From: Sphingobacterium bovisgrunnientis
GTDB lineage: Bacteria > Bacteroidota > Bacteroidia > Sphingobacteriales > Sphingobacteriaceae
NCBI RefSeq assembly: GCF_009829085.1
Contig: NZ_WUQY01000014.1
Coordinates: 1-64,000, forward strand
DNA: 64,000 nucleotides
Direction of reading: 5' to 3'
A model generated the notes under the pieces. The model searched no databases. It worked only from the letters and a program-made list of their open reading frames with translations, and had not been told where the DNA came from. Made by a program: the position numbers and the translations under genes. Below, piece after piece: positions 9,175-18,364 of this stretch (position 1 is the stretch's first letter; every line of letters begins with the position of its first letter).

Positions 9175-9327
9175 ACTATTTTTTTTAAACGTTACTATAA
9201 TCACTTCAGTACTTAAATATATAAAAATCTACCTTATAGTTTTTAAATAAAAATTCTGATGGAATTTGAGTTTTGTTTCTAACAAAACCTCATTTTGAAT
9301 GTTATAAAAAAATGAAAAATAGTAATT

Positions 9328-10797
9328 ATGGGGATTAGATTAATACGCAAGAATATTTACTTTAGGCCAGACTCTAGTCGTGTACTCGCAAGGTATTTTA
9401 ATATCAATGATGAACGTAAAGTTAAGGTAATAAAACGTGTGCTTTCGCTGACTAAATCAGAGACTGACATCGCATTAAATCAGCTTCTACGAAATTTCTC
9501 GAGTCGACATCGTAGCGTTGTTGATATTTGGGAACGCAATTTTAAGCGTTGTATGGAATCGCCATTGGGGGATGAAATACTAAATTATTCGTATAGCCAT
9601 CGTCAAAAATTGCTTATCGGCGCATATTTTACGATGGAATATTCCATAGAATCAGCTGCATTTTTCAATCCTTCTATCGTTGAATCTCCTGACCAAACGC
9701 AATTGGAGGCTGGTCAAAAGCGAATAATACTAAGTTTTAGAGCTACAGGAGAAGGACATGTATCTTCGTTGGTTTTCCGTTCAGGAATAATTGATGAAAA
9801 CTTAGATATTCATTTGGATGAGGTTGGACGTTTACTCGAGAAGCCAAAGCAATTCAAAAATCACGAATATTTTAAAAAGGATTTTTTCGAAAAGTTGTCC
9901 AATATAGATGCTGTAGATGAAGAATTTCACAATATTGTACTTCAAAAGTTCCCCGAAAAATTTGTCTATGAAGAATTAAGACGGTTTATTCGTGAACTGA
10001 TGGCAGAATATGGTGATAATGCGATTTATAATCAATTCTTAAATCACATTCTTTGGTTGGCTTCATCTCATTATCAAATCACTTATTCCTTGGACACATC
10101 CATTTCAGAAAGGGTAATTTTTCCAATTTCAGATACCGAGAAAAATGGGATAGAGGATGCGCGATTTTTGAAGTTTGATCACGAAAATGGTAATTCTACC
10201 TATTTTGCCACTTATACGGCTTACGATGGATTGAGTATTATGCCAAAATTGTTATCGACGAAAGATTTCATCACCTTCAAAGTGCAGCCCATTAATGGCA
10301 AAATCGCAAATAAGGGAGCCGCAGTCTTCCCAAGGAAGATTAATGGGAAGTATGCAATGCTATGCCGTGTAGATGGGGAGAACAATTACATTGCTTTTTC
10401 CGAAGACATGATTAACTGGCACAATGAAGTTTTTCTATTGCGGGAACCGCAATACCATTGGGAGTTTATTCAGATAGGCAATTGTGGTTCACCGATTGAA
10501 ACGAAATATGGTTGGCTTGTGTTGACACATAGTGTAGGTCCTATGAGACAATACAGTATTGGTGTGAGTTTGTTGGATTTAGAAGATCCCACGAAGATTA
10601 TTGGTAGGTTACATGAGCCATTATTGTATCCGAATCAAGAGGAAAGAGAGGGCTATGTGCCGAATGTAGTTTATTCATGTGGTCAAATAGTACATAACGG
10701 ACATTTAATTATCCCTTATGCGATGTCCGATCATTCTTCGACCTATGCTACAATTAATTTGGATGATCTTTTAGAGGAATTATTGCGAAATCCATAA
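9328..10797 (+). CDS. GH130-family glycoside phosphorylase/hydrolase
   Basis: The 489-residue protein has no signal peptide and is probably cytoplasmic. The C-terminal ~300 residues look like the five-bladed propeller of GH130: a GIEDARFLKF motif in the place of the family EDPR acid motif, YFATYTAYDG, AAVFPRKINGKYAMLCRVDGEN, and a final blade with IPYAMSDHSS. The N-terminal ~180 residues are the extension seen in long Bacteroidota members. Characterised GH130 enzymes act on beta-mannosides, mostly by phosphorolysis and some by hydrolysis. Which applies here cannot be told. It stands apart from the PUL and ends at a strong bidirectional hairpin. Confidence 0.8.
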   Translation: MGIRLIRKNIYFRPDSSRVLARYFNINDERKVKVIKRVLSLTKSETDIALNQLLRNFSSRHRSVVDIWERNFKRCMESPLGDEILNYSYSHRQKLLIGAYFTMEYSIESAAFFNPSIVESPDQTQLEAGQKRIILSFRATGEGHVSSLVFRSGIIDENLDIHLDEVGRLLEKPKQFKNHEYFKKDFFEKLSNIDAVDEEFHNIVLQKFPEKFVYEELRRFIRELMAEYGDNAIYNQFLNHILWLASSHYQITYSLDTSISERVIFPISDTEKNGIEDARFLKFDHENGNSTYFATYTAYDGLSIMPKLLSTKDFITFKVQPINGKIANKGAAVFPRKINGKYAMLCRVDGENNYIAFSEDMINWHNEVFLLREPQYHWEFIQIGNCGSPIETKYGWLVLTHSVGPMRQYSIGVSLLDLEDPTKIIGRLHEPLLYPNQEEREGYVPNVVYSCGQIVHNGHLIIPYAMSDHSSTYATINLDDLLEELLRNP

Positions 10798-10809
10798 TAT
10801 TTGGATAAA

Positions 10810-10843
10810 ACATATAGCGGAGGCATAATTCTCCGCTATATGT
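10810..10843. terminator. bidirectional terminator between GH130 and DUF1080 genes
   Basis: A perfect 13-bp stem (10810-10822 with 10831-10843, core ATAGCGGAG) sits between two convergent genes, and its right arm abuts the stop codon of the minus-strand gene. Confidence 0.85.
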
Positions 10844-11551
10844 TTATAATTCGCGAATCTTAATACTTCGAAAAGAAACACCACGTGACCAATCTTGAAG
10901 TGCAAGATGCCCTTTTGTGTATTTTCCGAAATGCGGGTAATCTTTAAAATTGGATTTTGAAACTAATGTTTTCCATTCTTGCGTGTTGAAATCCATTTTT
11001 GCTGTTTGTTGTCCATTCAAGTAAAATTCTATTTTGCCATCTTTTTGGGTAATTCGTGACTCGTTCCAATTTCCTTGGATTTTAGTACGTGCGGAGTTTA
11101 ATTGTGGCGTAAAATTATATAAACAGCCAGACTTCTTAAATGGAAGGTCAAAATCCATATGCGAATCTTCCAAAAGCTGATATTCTGGTCCAGAGAAATA
11201 AGTTTGTGCAATTGATGTTTCTTCTTTTACGTTAATAAATACACCACTATTACCTTCTTTTTCTAATTTCCATTCAAACTTTAATTCGTAGTTTTCATAT
11301 TCTTCATTCGTAACCAAATCAATTCTATCCGCTTCACTATTAGGGTCACAATAGATGTATCCATTTGCGACAACCCAAGGCGATGTTGGTAGACGATTAT
11401 TATACAAATGCCAACCTTCTAAATTTTTTCCATTAAACAAAAGTTTCCATCCTTCTTTTTGTTCTTCTTCAGAAAGGGTATTGGGTTCCGTCTGCGATGA
11501 GCAACTGTAAAAAATCGCTGAAAAGAGCAGCAGGTTGGTGATGTATTTCAT
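10844..11551 (-). CDS. DUF1080 (3-keto-disaccharide hydrolase-type) lipoprotein
   Basis: The 235-residue lipoprotein has a lipobox FYSCSS near residue 17. The remainder is a concanavalin-like beta-sandwich of the DUF1080 family: EEEQKEGWKLLFNGKNLEGWHLYN, then NYELKFEWKLEKEGNSGVFINV, and the C-terminal HLALQDWSRGVSFRSIKIREL. Some family members cleave 3-keto-glycosides, but most are uncharacterised. It lies 18 nt after the hydroxyacid dehydrogenase gene and may be cotranscribed with it and polX. I see no glucose-3-dehydrogenase partner here. Confidence 0.85.
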   Translation of the reverse strand: MKYITNLLLFSAIFYSCSSQTEPNTLSEEEQKEGWKLLFNGKNLEGWHLYNNRLPTSPWVVANGYIYCDPNSEADRIDLVTNEEYENYELKFEWKLEKEGNSGVFINVKEETSIAQTYFSGPEYQLLEDSHMDFDLPFKKSGCLYNFTPQLNSARTKIQGNWNESRITQKDGKIEFYLNGQQTAKMDFNTQEWKTLVSKSNFKDYPHFGKYTKGHLALQDWSRGVSFRSIKIREL

Positions 11552-11569
11552 AAAGTTTAAGATTGAGTC

Positions 11570-12544
11570 TTATGAATATACTTCTTTATTAACAATTTGC
11601 ATCATTTTATTTCCATTTTTAGCTGCGATAAGATTGTTGGCGGCCATAATAGCCATTTGCGTACGTGTCTCTATTGTTGCAGAGCCAATATGCGGTAGGA
11701 CACAGACATTCGGCAATTGCATTAGCGGATTGTTTGGGGACATCGGTTCGGGATCGGTGACATCTAGTCCTGCACCCCAAATTTCGCCTTGTTGTAAAGC
11801 TTGTAATAAGTCCTGTTCTTGATGTACTTTTCCGCGCGCTGTATTGATAAAGATTGCTGTTTTTTTCATGCGTTGAAAAGCATCTTTATTAAAGCGATAT
11901 TGCGTCTCCGTAGAAAGATTGGTATGCGCAGAAATCACATCAGACTGCGTCAGTAAATCATCAAAGTTCACATATTTGGCATCCACAGTTTGTTCTGCGT
12001 CTAAGTTTCGGCTGCGGTTGTAATAAATAATATTCATATTGTAGGCCGCTTTTGCTTTCTTAGCTAATTCTAACCCAATTCGTCCTAAACCATAAATTCC
12101 TAATGTTTTTCCATTTAGCTCGATTCCCAAATCTTGCATAAATTCAAAATCTTTCCATTTTCCTTCACGCACTTCATTCGCGCGATAAAATGCTTTTCTG
12201 GATACGGCTAACATCAATAAAAATGCAACATCAGCAGTTGCTCCACTCAACACATCTGGGGTATTGGAAACCGGAATTCTTAATGCCGTTGCCGTTTCTA
12301 AATCCACATGGTCGTAACCTACACTTGCCAATGCAATTCCTCTTAATTGTTTGCACGATTCTAAAAAATATTTATCTAAGTCCGCATGGCCAACGTTTAA
12401 GAGCAAATCAGCATTTTGGCAGGCATCAATTAGCTCTTGCTGCGTAAGCTTTTTATTTTCTGAGTTAATCGCAACTTCAAGACCATATTCTTTCAAAACT
12501 TCAATCGCATCCGATGGAATATTACGTGATATATATACTTTCAT
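11570..12544 (-). CDS. D-2-hydroxyacid dehydrogenase (glyoxylate/hydroxypyruvate reductase-like)
   Basis: The 324-residue NAD(P)-dependent enzyme has the Rossmann motif LGIYGLGRIGLELA and all three catalytic residues of the family: Arg in NTARGKVHQE, Glu in DVTDPEP and His in LPHIGSAT. Length and domain order (split substrate domain around a central nucleotide domain) are normal. The closest well-known types are glyoxylate/hydroxypyruvate reductases, but the exact 2-keto acid cannot be read from sequence. It lies 9 nt after the polX gene and 18 nt before the DUF1080 gene on the same strand. Confidence 0.88.
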   Translation of the reverse strand: MKVYISRNIPSDAIEVLKEYGLEVAINSENKKLTQQELIDACQNADLLLNVGHADLDKYFLESCKQLRGIALASVGYDHVDLETATALRIPVSNTPDVLSGATADVAFLLMLAVSRKAFYRANEVREGKWKDFEFMQDLGIELNGKTLGIYGLGRIGLELAKKAKAAYNMNIIYYNRSRNLDAEQTVDAKYVNFDDLLTQSDVISAHTNLSTETQYRFNKDAFQRMKKTAIFINTARGKVHQEQDLLQALQQGEIWGAGLDVTDPEPMSPNNPLMQLPNVCVLPHIGSATIETRTQMAIMAANNLIAAKNGNKMMQIVNKEVYS

Positions 12545-12553
12545 GATCTTATG

Positions 12554-14215
12554 TTATTTTTTACTATTGAAATATGCCGTTATTTGCTCTAACGAAAATG
12601 CATTCAAACATTTATCTTCGTATAGTCCACCTTTGCGTCCTACAAATACACCATAATGCATATCCAAAAGACCTTCTGTACGGTGCGCATCTGGATTAAT
12701 TGATAATAATACACCTTTTTCTAAAGCGTAACGATGCCATCTCCAATCCAAATCCAAACGTAAAGGATTTGCATTAATCTCAATTACGACATTATTTGCT
12801 GCACAAGCATCTATGATTTTTTTGAAATCCAATGGATAACCAGCTCTCGAAAGCAATAATCTTCCGGTTGGGTGTCCTAAAATAGTCGTATAGGGATTTT
12901 CAATAGCTTTTAGCAAACGTGCTGTAGCTTTTGCTTCGTCCATTTTTAAATTGCTATGTACAGACGCAACCACAAAGTCAAATTTTGCTAAAATATCGTC
13001 TGAATAATCCAAAGATCCATCAGAAAGAATATCAGACTCAATACCTTTAAATATTTTGAATGGAGCCATTTTTTGATTCAAAGCATCTATTTCAGCCCAC
13101 TGCTGTTCTAATCGTTCTATCGGCAAACCATTGGCATACACTGCTGTTTTGGAGTGATCACAAATTCCCAAATATTCCAAGCCCAACTCTTCTTTGCAAT
13201 AGCGGGCCATCTCAGCTAAAGTATGTACACCATCGGAATAGGTAGAGTGATTATGCAACGTACCTTTCAGATCTTCAAAAGTAATAAGTTGAGGTAAGGT
13301 ATTCGACTTTGCTAACGATACCTCATCTAATCCTTCACGAAGTTCAGGTTCGATATACGCCAATTCTAAGCTTTCATAAATAGATTTTTCATCAGCCCCA
13401 TTTGGTATTTCTGAAGCAATCTCTTTTAGAAGTGAGATATGCTCAGGGGAGCCTGTCGTTAAAAGTAATTCTTGCGCGAAGTTATCAGCTGCGGAAAATA
13501 CTAAAAATGGGCAAGCATTTTCATCCACAAAAGAAATGGTATTGTCTTTAATTTCAATCTGTGATTCAAATTTTAAGTCTATAATGGCTTTTTCAAGAGT
13601 AGACAAAGGTGCATTTGTGATTAATTCAACACGTTGCAAAACTTCACATTTTCGGCGGAACTCGCCTGTAAAGCTCAAATCAAATCCTGACAAATTTGCT
13701 TTTAGCGAAGCGAAAGTTTTCTCTGCAAAAGGTAAGATTTTAGCATACAAGAACCATCCTTGATTGTCCATCGCAAATTCTATGGATTTTTTAATGTCTT
13801 CTTGTGTTTTTAACCCAAATCCTTTGGCTTCGATTAATCTATTTTCATTGCACGCATAATACAATTCACCAACAGATTCAATTTCTAAATCATTCCAAAT
13901 AATTTGAATTTTCTTGGGACCAAGACCTTTAATTTTAAGCATTTCCAATATGCCTGCTGGCGTTTTGGAAATGAGCTCATCTAACTCTGGAAAAGATCCC
14001 GAAGTAATGACTTGCTTGATTTTTTCAGCTGTGCTTTTCCCAATTCCTTGTTGCGTACTCAGTTCTTCAAGCGAAGCTGTAGCCGCAGAGAAGGGGAGTT
14101 TATCTATTTTGAACGAAGCACTAGCCATTGCTTTTGTCCGAAATGGATTTTCGTTATAAAGTTCCATCAATTGTCCACAAAATTTGAATGCGCGTGCGAT
14201 CGTTTTATTATCCAT
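12554..14215 (-). CDS. PolX-like protein: degenerate pol-beta core plus PHP domain
   Basis: The 553-residue protein has helix-hairpin-helix elements (STQQGIGKSTAEKI, LKIKGLGPKKI), a pol-beta-like palm and a C-terminal PHP domain. The PHP metal ligands look complete: HNHST with H321/H323, GICDHS, GIESD, VASVHS, ILGHPTG and INPDAHR. The palm motif that should read G-S-x-R-R...G-D-x-D instead reads GEFRRKCEVLQRVELIT, with Arg195 and Glu197 where the two metal-binding Asp should be. Polymerase activity is therefore doubtful, whereas the PHP nuclease could work. I start at the ATG at 14215, because the longer frame to 14281 runs through the upstream gene's terminator. Confidence 0.85.
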   Translation of the reverse strand: MDNKTIARAFKFCGQLMELYNENPFRTKAMASASFKIDKLPFSAATASLEELSTQQGIGKSTAEKIKQVITSGSFPELDELISKTPAGILEMLKIKGLGPKKIQIIWNDLEIESVGELYYACNENRLIEAKGFGLKTQEDIKKSIEFAMDNQGWFLYAKILPFAEKTFASLKANLSGFDLSFTGEFRRKCEVLQRVELITNAPLSTLEKAIIDLKFESQIEIKDNTISFVDENACPFLVFSAADNFAQELLLTTGSPEHISLLKEIASEIPNGADEKSIYESLELAYIEPELREGLDEVSLAKSNTLPQLITFEDLKGTLHNHSTYSDGVHTLAEMARYCKEELGLEYLGICDHSKTAVYANGLPIERLEQQWAEIDALNQKMAPFKIFKGIESDILSDGSLDYSDDILAKFDFVVASVHSNLKMDEAKATARLLKAIENPYTTILGHPTGRLLLSRAGYPLDFKKIIDACAANNVVIEINANPLRLDLDWRWHRYALEKGVLLSINPDAHRTEGLLDMHYGVFVGRKGGLYEDKCLNAFSLEQITAYFNSKK

Positions 14216-14253
14216 AGTAAGTATTGTTTTATTATCAAAAGTACTAAATAAAA

Positions 14254-14283
14254 AAATGTCGGCAATTTTCATTACCGACATTT
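14254..14283 (-). terminator. terminator after ndh
   Basis: A 9-bp perfect stem (AAATGTCGG at 14254-14262 with CCGACATTT at 14275-14283) is followed on the minus strand by a T run. It lies 33 nt beyond the ndh stop codon. Confidence 0.8.
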
Positions 14284-14316
14284 GTACTTATTGTTTGATT
14301 TAATATAGGATCAAAA

Positions 14317-15627
14317 TTACGCTTGTATCTGTGCTTTTTCTTTATCTGCAGGTCTTTCGTATTTATCTACGATAAGACGTACACCAGAGTTTTTAGTCAT
14401 AAACTTAATTGTCCAGTTGACAAATGTAACTAGTTTATTTCGGAAGCCGAATATAGACATTAAGTGTACAAACATCCACGTCATCCAAGCAATAAAGCCA
14501 TTCATGTGGAGTTTTCCTAAATCAACAACAGCTCTGTTACGACCAATAGTCGCCATCGAACCTTTGTCAAAATATTTGAAATCTTCTGTATTTGGTTTAT
14601 TCGAAAGAATGTTGATGATATGTTTGGCTACATATGTACCTTGTTGCTGCGCTGCTGGAGCTACACCAGGAAGCCCTCGTGGCGTTTCATCAGTAATCAT
14701 AGCCGCTACGTCACCAATAGCATACACGCCATCCATGTTTTCTACCTGACATTGACCATTTGTACGGATGCGGTTACCTCTTTCGATGATCGAAGCATCA
14801 ATACCGCCTGGAAATTGACCTTTCACACCAGCACCCCAAATCACGGTTTTTGTAGTGATACTTTGTCCATTATTAAATGTAATCGTATCTCCATCGTAAC
14901 CCGTAACTTGCGTGTCAGTCAATACAGTCACACCCAATTCCTTTAAATATCTCTCAGAATCTCGAGATGATTTTTCCGAAAGGGCACCTAATATTTTACT
15001 TGTACCTTCAACCAAGTAAACTTTCATTTCGTTTACTGATAATTCAGGATAATCTTTTTTCAACACGTGAAGTTGAATTTCAGCGATAGCACCAGATAAT
15101 TCAACACCTGTTGGACCACCACCTACAATCACAAAATTCAAATATGGAGCACGATCTGAAGCGTTTTTCAACAAGACTGCTTTTTCTAGGTTTTGCAACA
15201 CATAGCTTCTGATATTCAAAGCTTCTTGAATACTTTTCATCGGAAGTGAGTTTTTCTCTACTTCTTGATTTCCAAAAAAGTTACTTGTTGCTCCTGAAGC
15301 GATTACTAAATAGTCGTAATCATATGTTCCTACAGAGGTATGAACTTCCTTCTTGTCTTTATCAATGTGCAATACATCCGCTAGGCGAAATTTAAAATTC
15401 TCTTGATTTTTAAACATCTTGCGAATAGGAAAGGAGATGGAATCCGCTGCAAGTGTACCTGTTGCGACTTGGTACATCAAAGGTTGGAATGTGTGGAAGT
15501 TGTTACGATCGATTAATAAAACTTCTACTTCTTTATCTTTTAATTTTCTTGCTACTTCGACACCACCAAATCCACCACCAATTATGATAATGCGCGGGAA
15601 AGAACGTTCAGAACGATTTAATAACAT
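14317..15627 (-). CDS. ndh: type II NADH dehydrogenase (NDH-2)
   Basis: The 436-residue FAD enzyme transfers electrons from NADH to quinone without pumping protons. The FAD-binding motif is IIIIGGGFGGVEVARKL at the N-terminus. A second dinucleotide motif, FVIVGGGPTGVELSGAIAE (about residues 168-186), binds NADH. The quinone-site region GLPGVAPAAQQQGTYVAKHI is also typical. The C-terminal hydrophobic segment FIAWMTWMFVHLMSIFGF suggests attachment to the inner face of the cytoplasmic membrane. It is monocistronic, ending at the 14254-14283 hairpin. Confidence 0.92.
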   Translation of the reverse strand: MLLNRSERSFPRIIIIGGGFGGVEVARKLKDKEVEVLLIDRNNFHTFQPLMYQVATGTLAADSISFPIRKMFKNQENFKFRLADVLHIDKDKKEVHTSVGTYDYDYLVIASGATSNFFGNQEVEKNSLPMKSIQEALNIRSYVLQNLEKAVLLKNASDRAPYLNFVIVGGGPTGVELSGAIAEIQLHVLKKDYPELSVNEMKVYLVEGTSKILGALSEKSSRDSERYLKELGVTVLTDTQVTGYDGDTITFNNGQSITTKTVIWGAGVKGQFPGGIDASIIERGNRIRTNGQCQVENMDGVYAIGDVAAMITDETPRGLPGVAPAAQQQGTYVAKHIINILSNKPNTEDFKYFDKGSMATIGRNRAVVDLGKLHMNGFIAWMTWMFVHLMSIFGFRNKLVTFVNWTIKFMTKNSGVRLIVDKYERPADKEKAQIQA

Positions 15628-15970
15628 ATCGCTAGTTTGTTTGTTTTTCTGTAAAATTTGAAATACAAATATCCTAAAAAAATAAGATATTTCAATATTA
15701 TTTTATTAATAGTTTGTGGTGTAAATTATGTAAAATGTACTAAAATAGTATTATAAAGCCATTTTTGGTTGTATATACAATGTTATCTTAGTGTAATTTA
15801 TACACATTCTATATTAGGACACAGTAAATCTTCAATAGTTTAACTGTTGAAATCTATATTTGTTGTAATTTATTTATTTTTTACGCTTGTGTTGAAGTGC
15901 TTTGGAAGTTGTAACAAAATAAAAAACGCTCTATAGCTAGAGCGTTTCAATATCCTTTAGAAATTCAATT
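15628..15970. other. intergenic region between ndh and the desaturase gene
   Basis: This 343-nt AT-rich stretch has no credible open frame. Its left part should carry the ndh promoter; a near-consensus GATATTTG lies at 15666-15673 on the minus strand. Its right end holds the desaturase terminator. I see nothing else. Confidence 0.6.
15924..15947 (-). terminator. terminator after acyl-ACP desaturase gene
   Basis: A 10-bp perfect stem (AAACGCTCTA with TAGAGCGTTT) and a TAGC loop are followed on the minus strand by a long T-rich tail. Confidence 0.88.
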
Positions 15971-16963
15971 TTAGTAAATCCATTTGAATTTGTATTCCAG
16001 TTCAGGAACTTTGATTCTGTCAGCTAAACGAAGCAAACGATCTGGCAGTTTCATGAGATAATCACGTGCCTTTTCGCCTTGTTCATTAAGTCCCGATACT
16101 TGATCAATTTTCCAATCAGCGATTAATTCTTTCAAAATATCGACATAATCTATAGCCGTATACACATTCAAACGTTGCGCAGCATCTGAGAAATGGGCAA
16201 AAGTACCACCTTTTGCTTCGCCAGATTGTCTCAAAAAGTGAGCTGGCATAACAATTTTCTTGCGCATCATATCTTCAAAAGCCAACATTACTTCGCTAGG
16301 ATCGACTTCAAATGCTTTTGAGATAAATGACATGTATGCTTTGGCGTGACGTGCCTCATCTGCAGCGATAACACCACACATTTTTGCTAATAATTTATCG
16401 CCACTTTTTTTGGAAATACCTGCAACACGTCTATGCGAAACGTTTGTAGCAATCTCTTGGAAAGAAGTGTAAATAAAATTACGATAGGGATCTGCACCCG
16501 TGCCAATATCAAAACCATCAGCGATCAAATGTTGCGTACTCATTTCGAATTCACGCATATTGATTCTACCCGATAAATAAAGATATTTGTTCAATAAATC
16601 TCCGTGTCTGTTTTCTTCTGCAGTCCATGCACGTACCCACTTCATCCATCCACCTTGTTCATTTTTATCAACGTCTTCTACCATAGTCAACCAAGACTCA
16701 TAGGTAGGTAATGCTTCTTCTGTAATCGTGTCACCAATTAAAACTGCGACTAAATCATAGGGAAGCTCTTTTGCACTTTCTTGTAAATCTCGAACTTCTT
16801 CGAAGAAAGTACTTCTAGATGAATCTGGAAGAAAATCAGCTGGTTGCCACATTTCTTCGACAGGCTTTAAGTATTCACTCATTTCGTTGAGCATGAATGG
16901 CTCGAGATAAGTCATTACTTCTTTCCTAGATCCCTCTGGAATATTTAATGGTTGTTCTTGCAT
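15971..16963 (-). CDS. acyl-ACP desaturase (soluble di-iron)
   Basis: The 330-residue soluble ferritin-like desaturase has the two Glu-x-x-His di-iron motifs: EENRHGDLLNKY (about residue 131) and DEARHAKAY (about residue 215). Members introduce a cis double bond, usually Delta-9, into acyl-ACP using O2 and ferredoxin. There are no membrane segments. The gene is monocistronic, with a near-leaderless promoter box (16972-16979) and a strong terminator. Together with FabV it suggests aerobic unsaturated fatty-acid synthesis, but whether FabA/FabB are also present cannot be seen here. Divergent from sufS. Confidence 0.92.
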   Translation of the reverse strand: MQEQPLNIPEGSRKEVMTYLEPFMLNEMSEYLKPVEEMWQPADFLPDSSRSTFFEEVRDLQESAKELPYDLVAVLIGDTITEEALPTYESWLTMVEDVDKNEQGGWMKWVRAWTAEENRHGDLLNKYLYLSGRINMREFEMSTQHLIADGFDIGTGADPYRNFIYTSFQEIATNVSHRRVAGISKKSGDKLLAKMCGVIAADEARHAKAYMSFISKAFEVDPSEVMLAFEDMMRKKIVMPAHFLRQSGEAKGGTFAHFSDAAQRLNVYTAIDYVDILKELIADWKIDQVSGLNEQGEKARDYLMKLPDRLLRLADRIKVPELEYKFKWIY

Positions 16964-16971
16964 AATTACTA

Positions 16972-16979
16972 CAAAGGTA
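16972..16979 (-). promoter_or_regulatory. Bacteroidota -7 box (TACCTTTG) of the desaturase gene
   Basis: The minus strand reads TACCTTTG, an exact TAnnTTTG match. The predicted transcript start is near 16969, only about 6 nt before the ATG at 16963, so the leader would be very short. Confidence 0.55.
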
Positions 16980-17109
16980 GGTATAAAATTAAAATAGTGT
17001 TTGGAAATTAATAAAAAATTCAGGCGTATTGCTGCACATTAACATCATTTCATGCGCATCTTTTACTAAAAGAATACATTTAAACCACGTGTTTTGCTTT
17101 GATATGTAT

Positions 17110-17117
17110 TACCTTTG
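17110..17117 (+). promoter_or_regulatory. Bacteroidota -7 box (TACCTTTG) of sufS
   Basis: TACCTTTG matches TAnnTTTG exactly and is followed by GTAAC. It lies just downstream of the first in-frame ATG (17104), which argues that translation starts later, at the TTG at 17140. Confidence 0.5.
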
Positions 17118-17139
17118 TAACGAAAATTTGGATTATAAA

Positions 17140-18363
17140 TTGGAAAATTTCGATATACAAAAAATACGTGCTGATTTTCCTCTTCTGAAAAGAGAGGTTA
17201 ATGGTAAACCATTGGTTTACTTGGATAACGGTGCGACCACACAAAAACCAAAAGTTGTCATTGATGCTATCACGAATTATTATTCGGATATGAATTCAAA
17301 TGTGCATCGTGGTGTACATTATTTGAGTCAGATTTCTACTGATGCGTTTGAGGTGACGCGTCGCAAGGTGCAAGAGTTTATCAATGCAAAAGAAGATTTT
17401 GAAATAATCATCACAAAAGGAACAACCGATAGTATCAATTTGGTAGCTTCCTGTTATGGTAAAGCTTTCATTCATGAAGGTGACGAAATCATCATTTCCG
17501 CGATGGAACATCACTCAAATATAGTACCTTGGCAAATGCTCTGCGAAGAAAAAGGTGCTGTGTTACGTGTCATTCCGATGAATGAAAAGGGTGAGTTGGA
17601 TATAGAAACTTATAAAAATTTGTTGTCTGACAAGACAAAGTTGGTTTCTGTTACGTATGTCTCGAATTCTCTTGGTACGATCAACCCTATCAAGGAAATC
17701 ATAGATTTAGCGCACGCTAAAAATGTGCCTGTTTTTGTAGATGCAGCACAAGCAATTCAGCATATCGCGATCGATGTTCAAGAGTTGGATGTAGACTTTT
17801 TGGCTTTTTCAGGACACAAAATGTATGCGCCAACAGGCGTAGGTGTGCTTTATGGTAAAAAGGACTTGTTGAATGCTATGCCTCCGTATCAAGGTGGTGG
17901 CGATATGATTAAGGATGTAACTTTTGAGAAGACGACTTATAACGAATTGCCTTTCAAATTTGAAGCAGGTACACCTAATATCGAAGCTGGAATTTGTTTA
18001 GCTGCCGCGATTGATTACATCAATGAATTAGGTATTGACAATATCAAAGCTTACGAAGACGATTTGTTGGCCTACGCCACTGCGAAAATCAAAGATATTT
18101 CAGGTGTAAGAATCATAGGTGAAGCCGCGAAGAAATCATCAGTGCTATCTTTTGTGGTGGATGGCGTGCATCCATACGACATTGGTGTGATTTTGGATAA
18201 ATTGGGTATAGCTGTGCGTACGGGACATCATTGTGCACAGCCTGTTATGGATCAATTTCAGATTCCAGGTACAGTACGTGCAAGTTTGGCGGTGTACAAT
18301 ACCAAAGAAGATGTGGATAATTTTATCGCGGGTTTGACACGCGCATTAAATATGCTTTTGTAA
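17140..18363 (+). CDS. sufS: SufS-type cysteine desulfurase
   Basis: The ~407-residue PLP enzyme (aminotransferase class V fold, group II cysteine desulfurase) releases sulfur from cysteine for Fe-S cluster assembly. It has the SufS N-terminus KIRADFPLL, the PLP lysine in FSGHKMYAP, and the catalytic Cys in RTGHHCAQP (C365), with the short lobe typical of group II enzymes. The start is uncertain. I chose the TTG at 17140 because it gives the normal family N-terminus (MENFDIQKIRADF) and lies after the promoter box. An in-frame ATG at 17104 would add 12 residues. sufE follows after one base. Confidence 0.93.
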   Translation: MENFDIQKIRADFPLLKREVNGKPLVYLDNGATTQKPKVVIDAITNYYSDMNSNVHRGVHYLSQISTDAFEVTRRKVQEFINAKEDFEIIITKGTTDSINLVASCYGKAFIHEGDEIIISAMEHHSNIVPWQMLCEEKGAVLRVIPMNEKGELDIETYKNLLSDKTKLVSVTYVSNSLGTINPIKEIIDLAHAKNVPVFVDAAQAIQHIAIDVQELDVDFLAFSGHKMYAPTGVGVLYGKKDLLNAMPPYQGGGDMIKDVTFEKTTYNELPFKFEAGTPNIEAGICLAAAIDYINELGIDNIKAYEDDLLAYATAKIKDISGVRIIGEAAKKSSVLSFVVDGVHPYDIGVILDKLGIAVRTGHHCAQPVMDQFQIPGTVRASLAVYNTKEDVDNFIAGLTRALNMLL

Positions 18364-18364
18364 A

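Noticed and set aside
9270..9288. Small hairpin GTTTTGTT/AACAAAAC upstream of the GH130 gene
   Set aside because: Lies between divergent genes, is AT-only in most pairs, and is too weak to call a terminator or riboswitch.
14216..14281. N-terminal extension of the PolX-like protein
   Set aside because: The added 22 codons run through the ndh terminator hairpin and have no family match; the ATG at 14215 is preferred.
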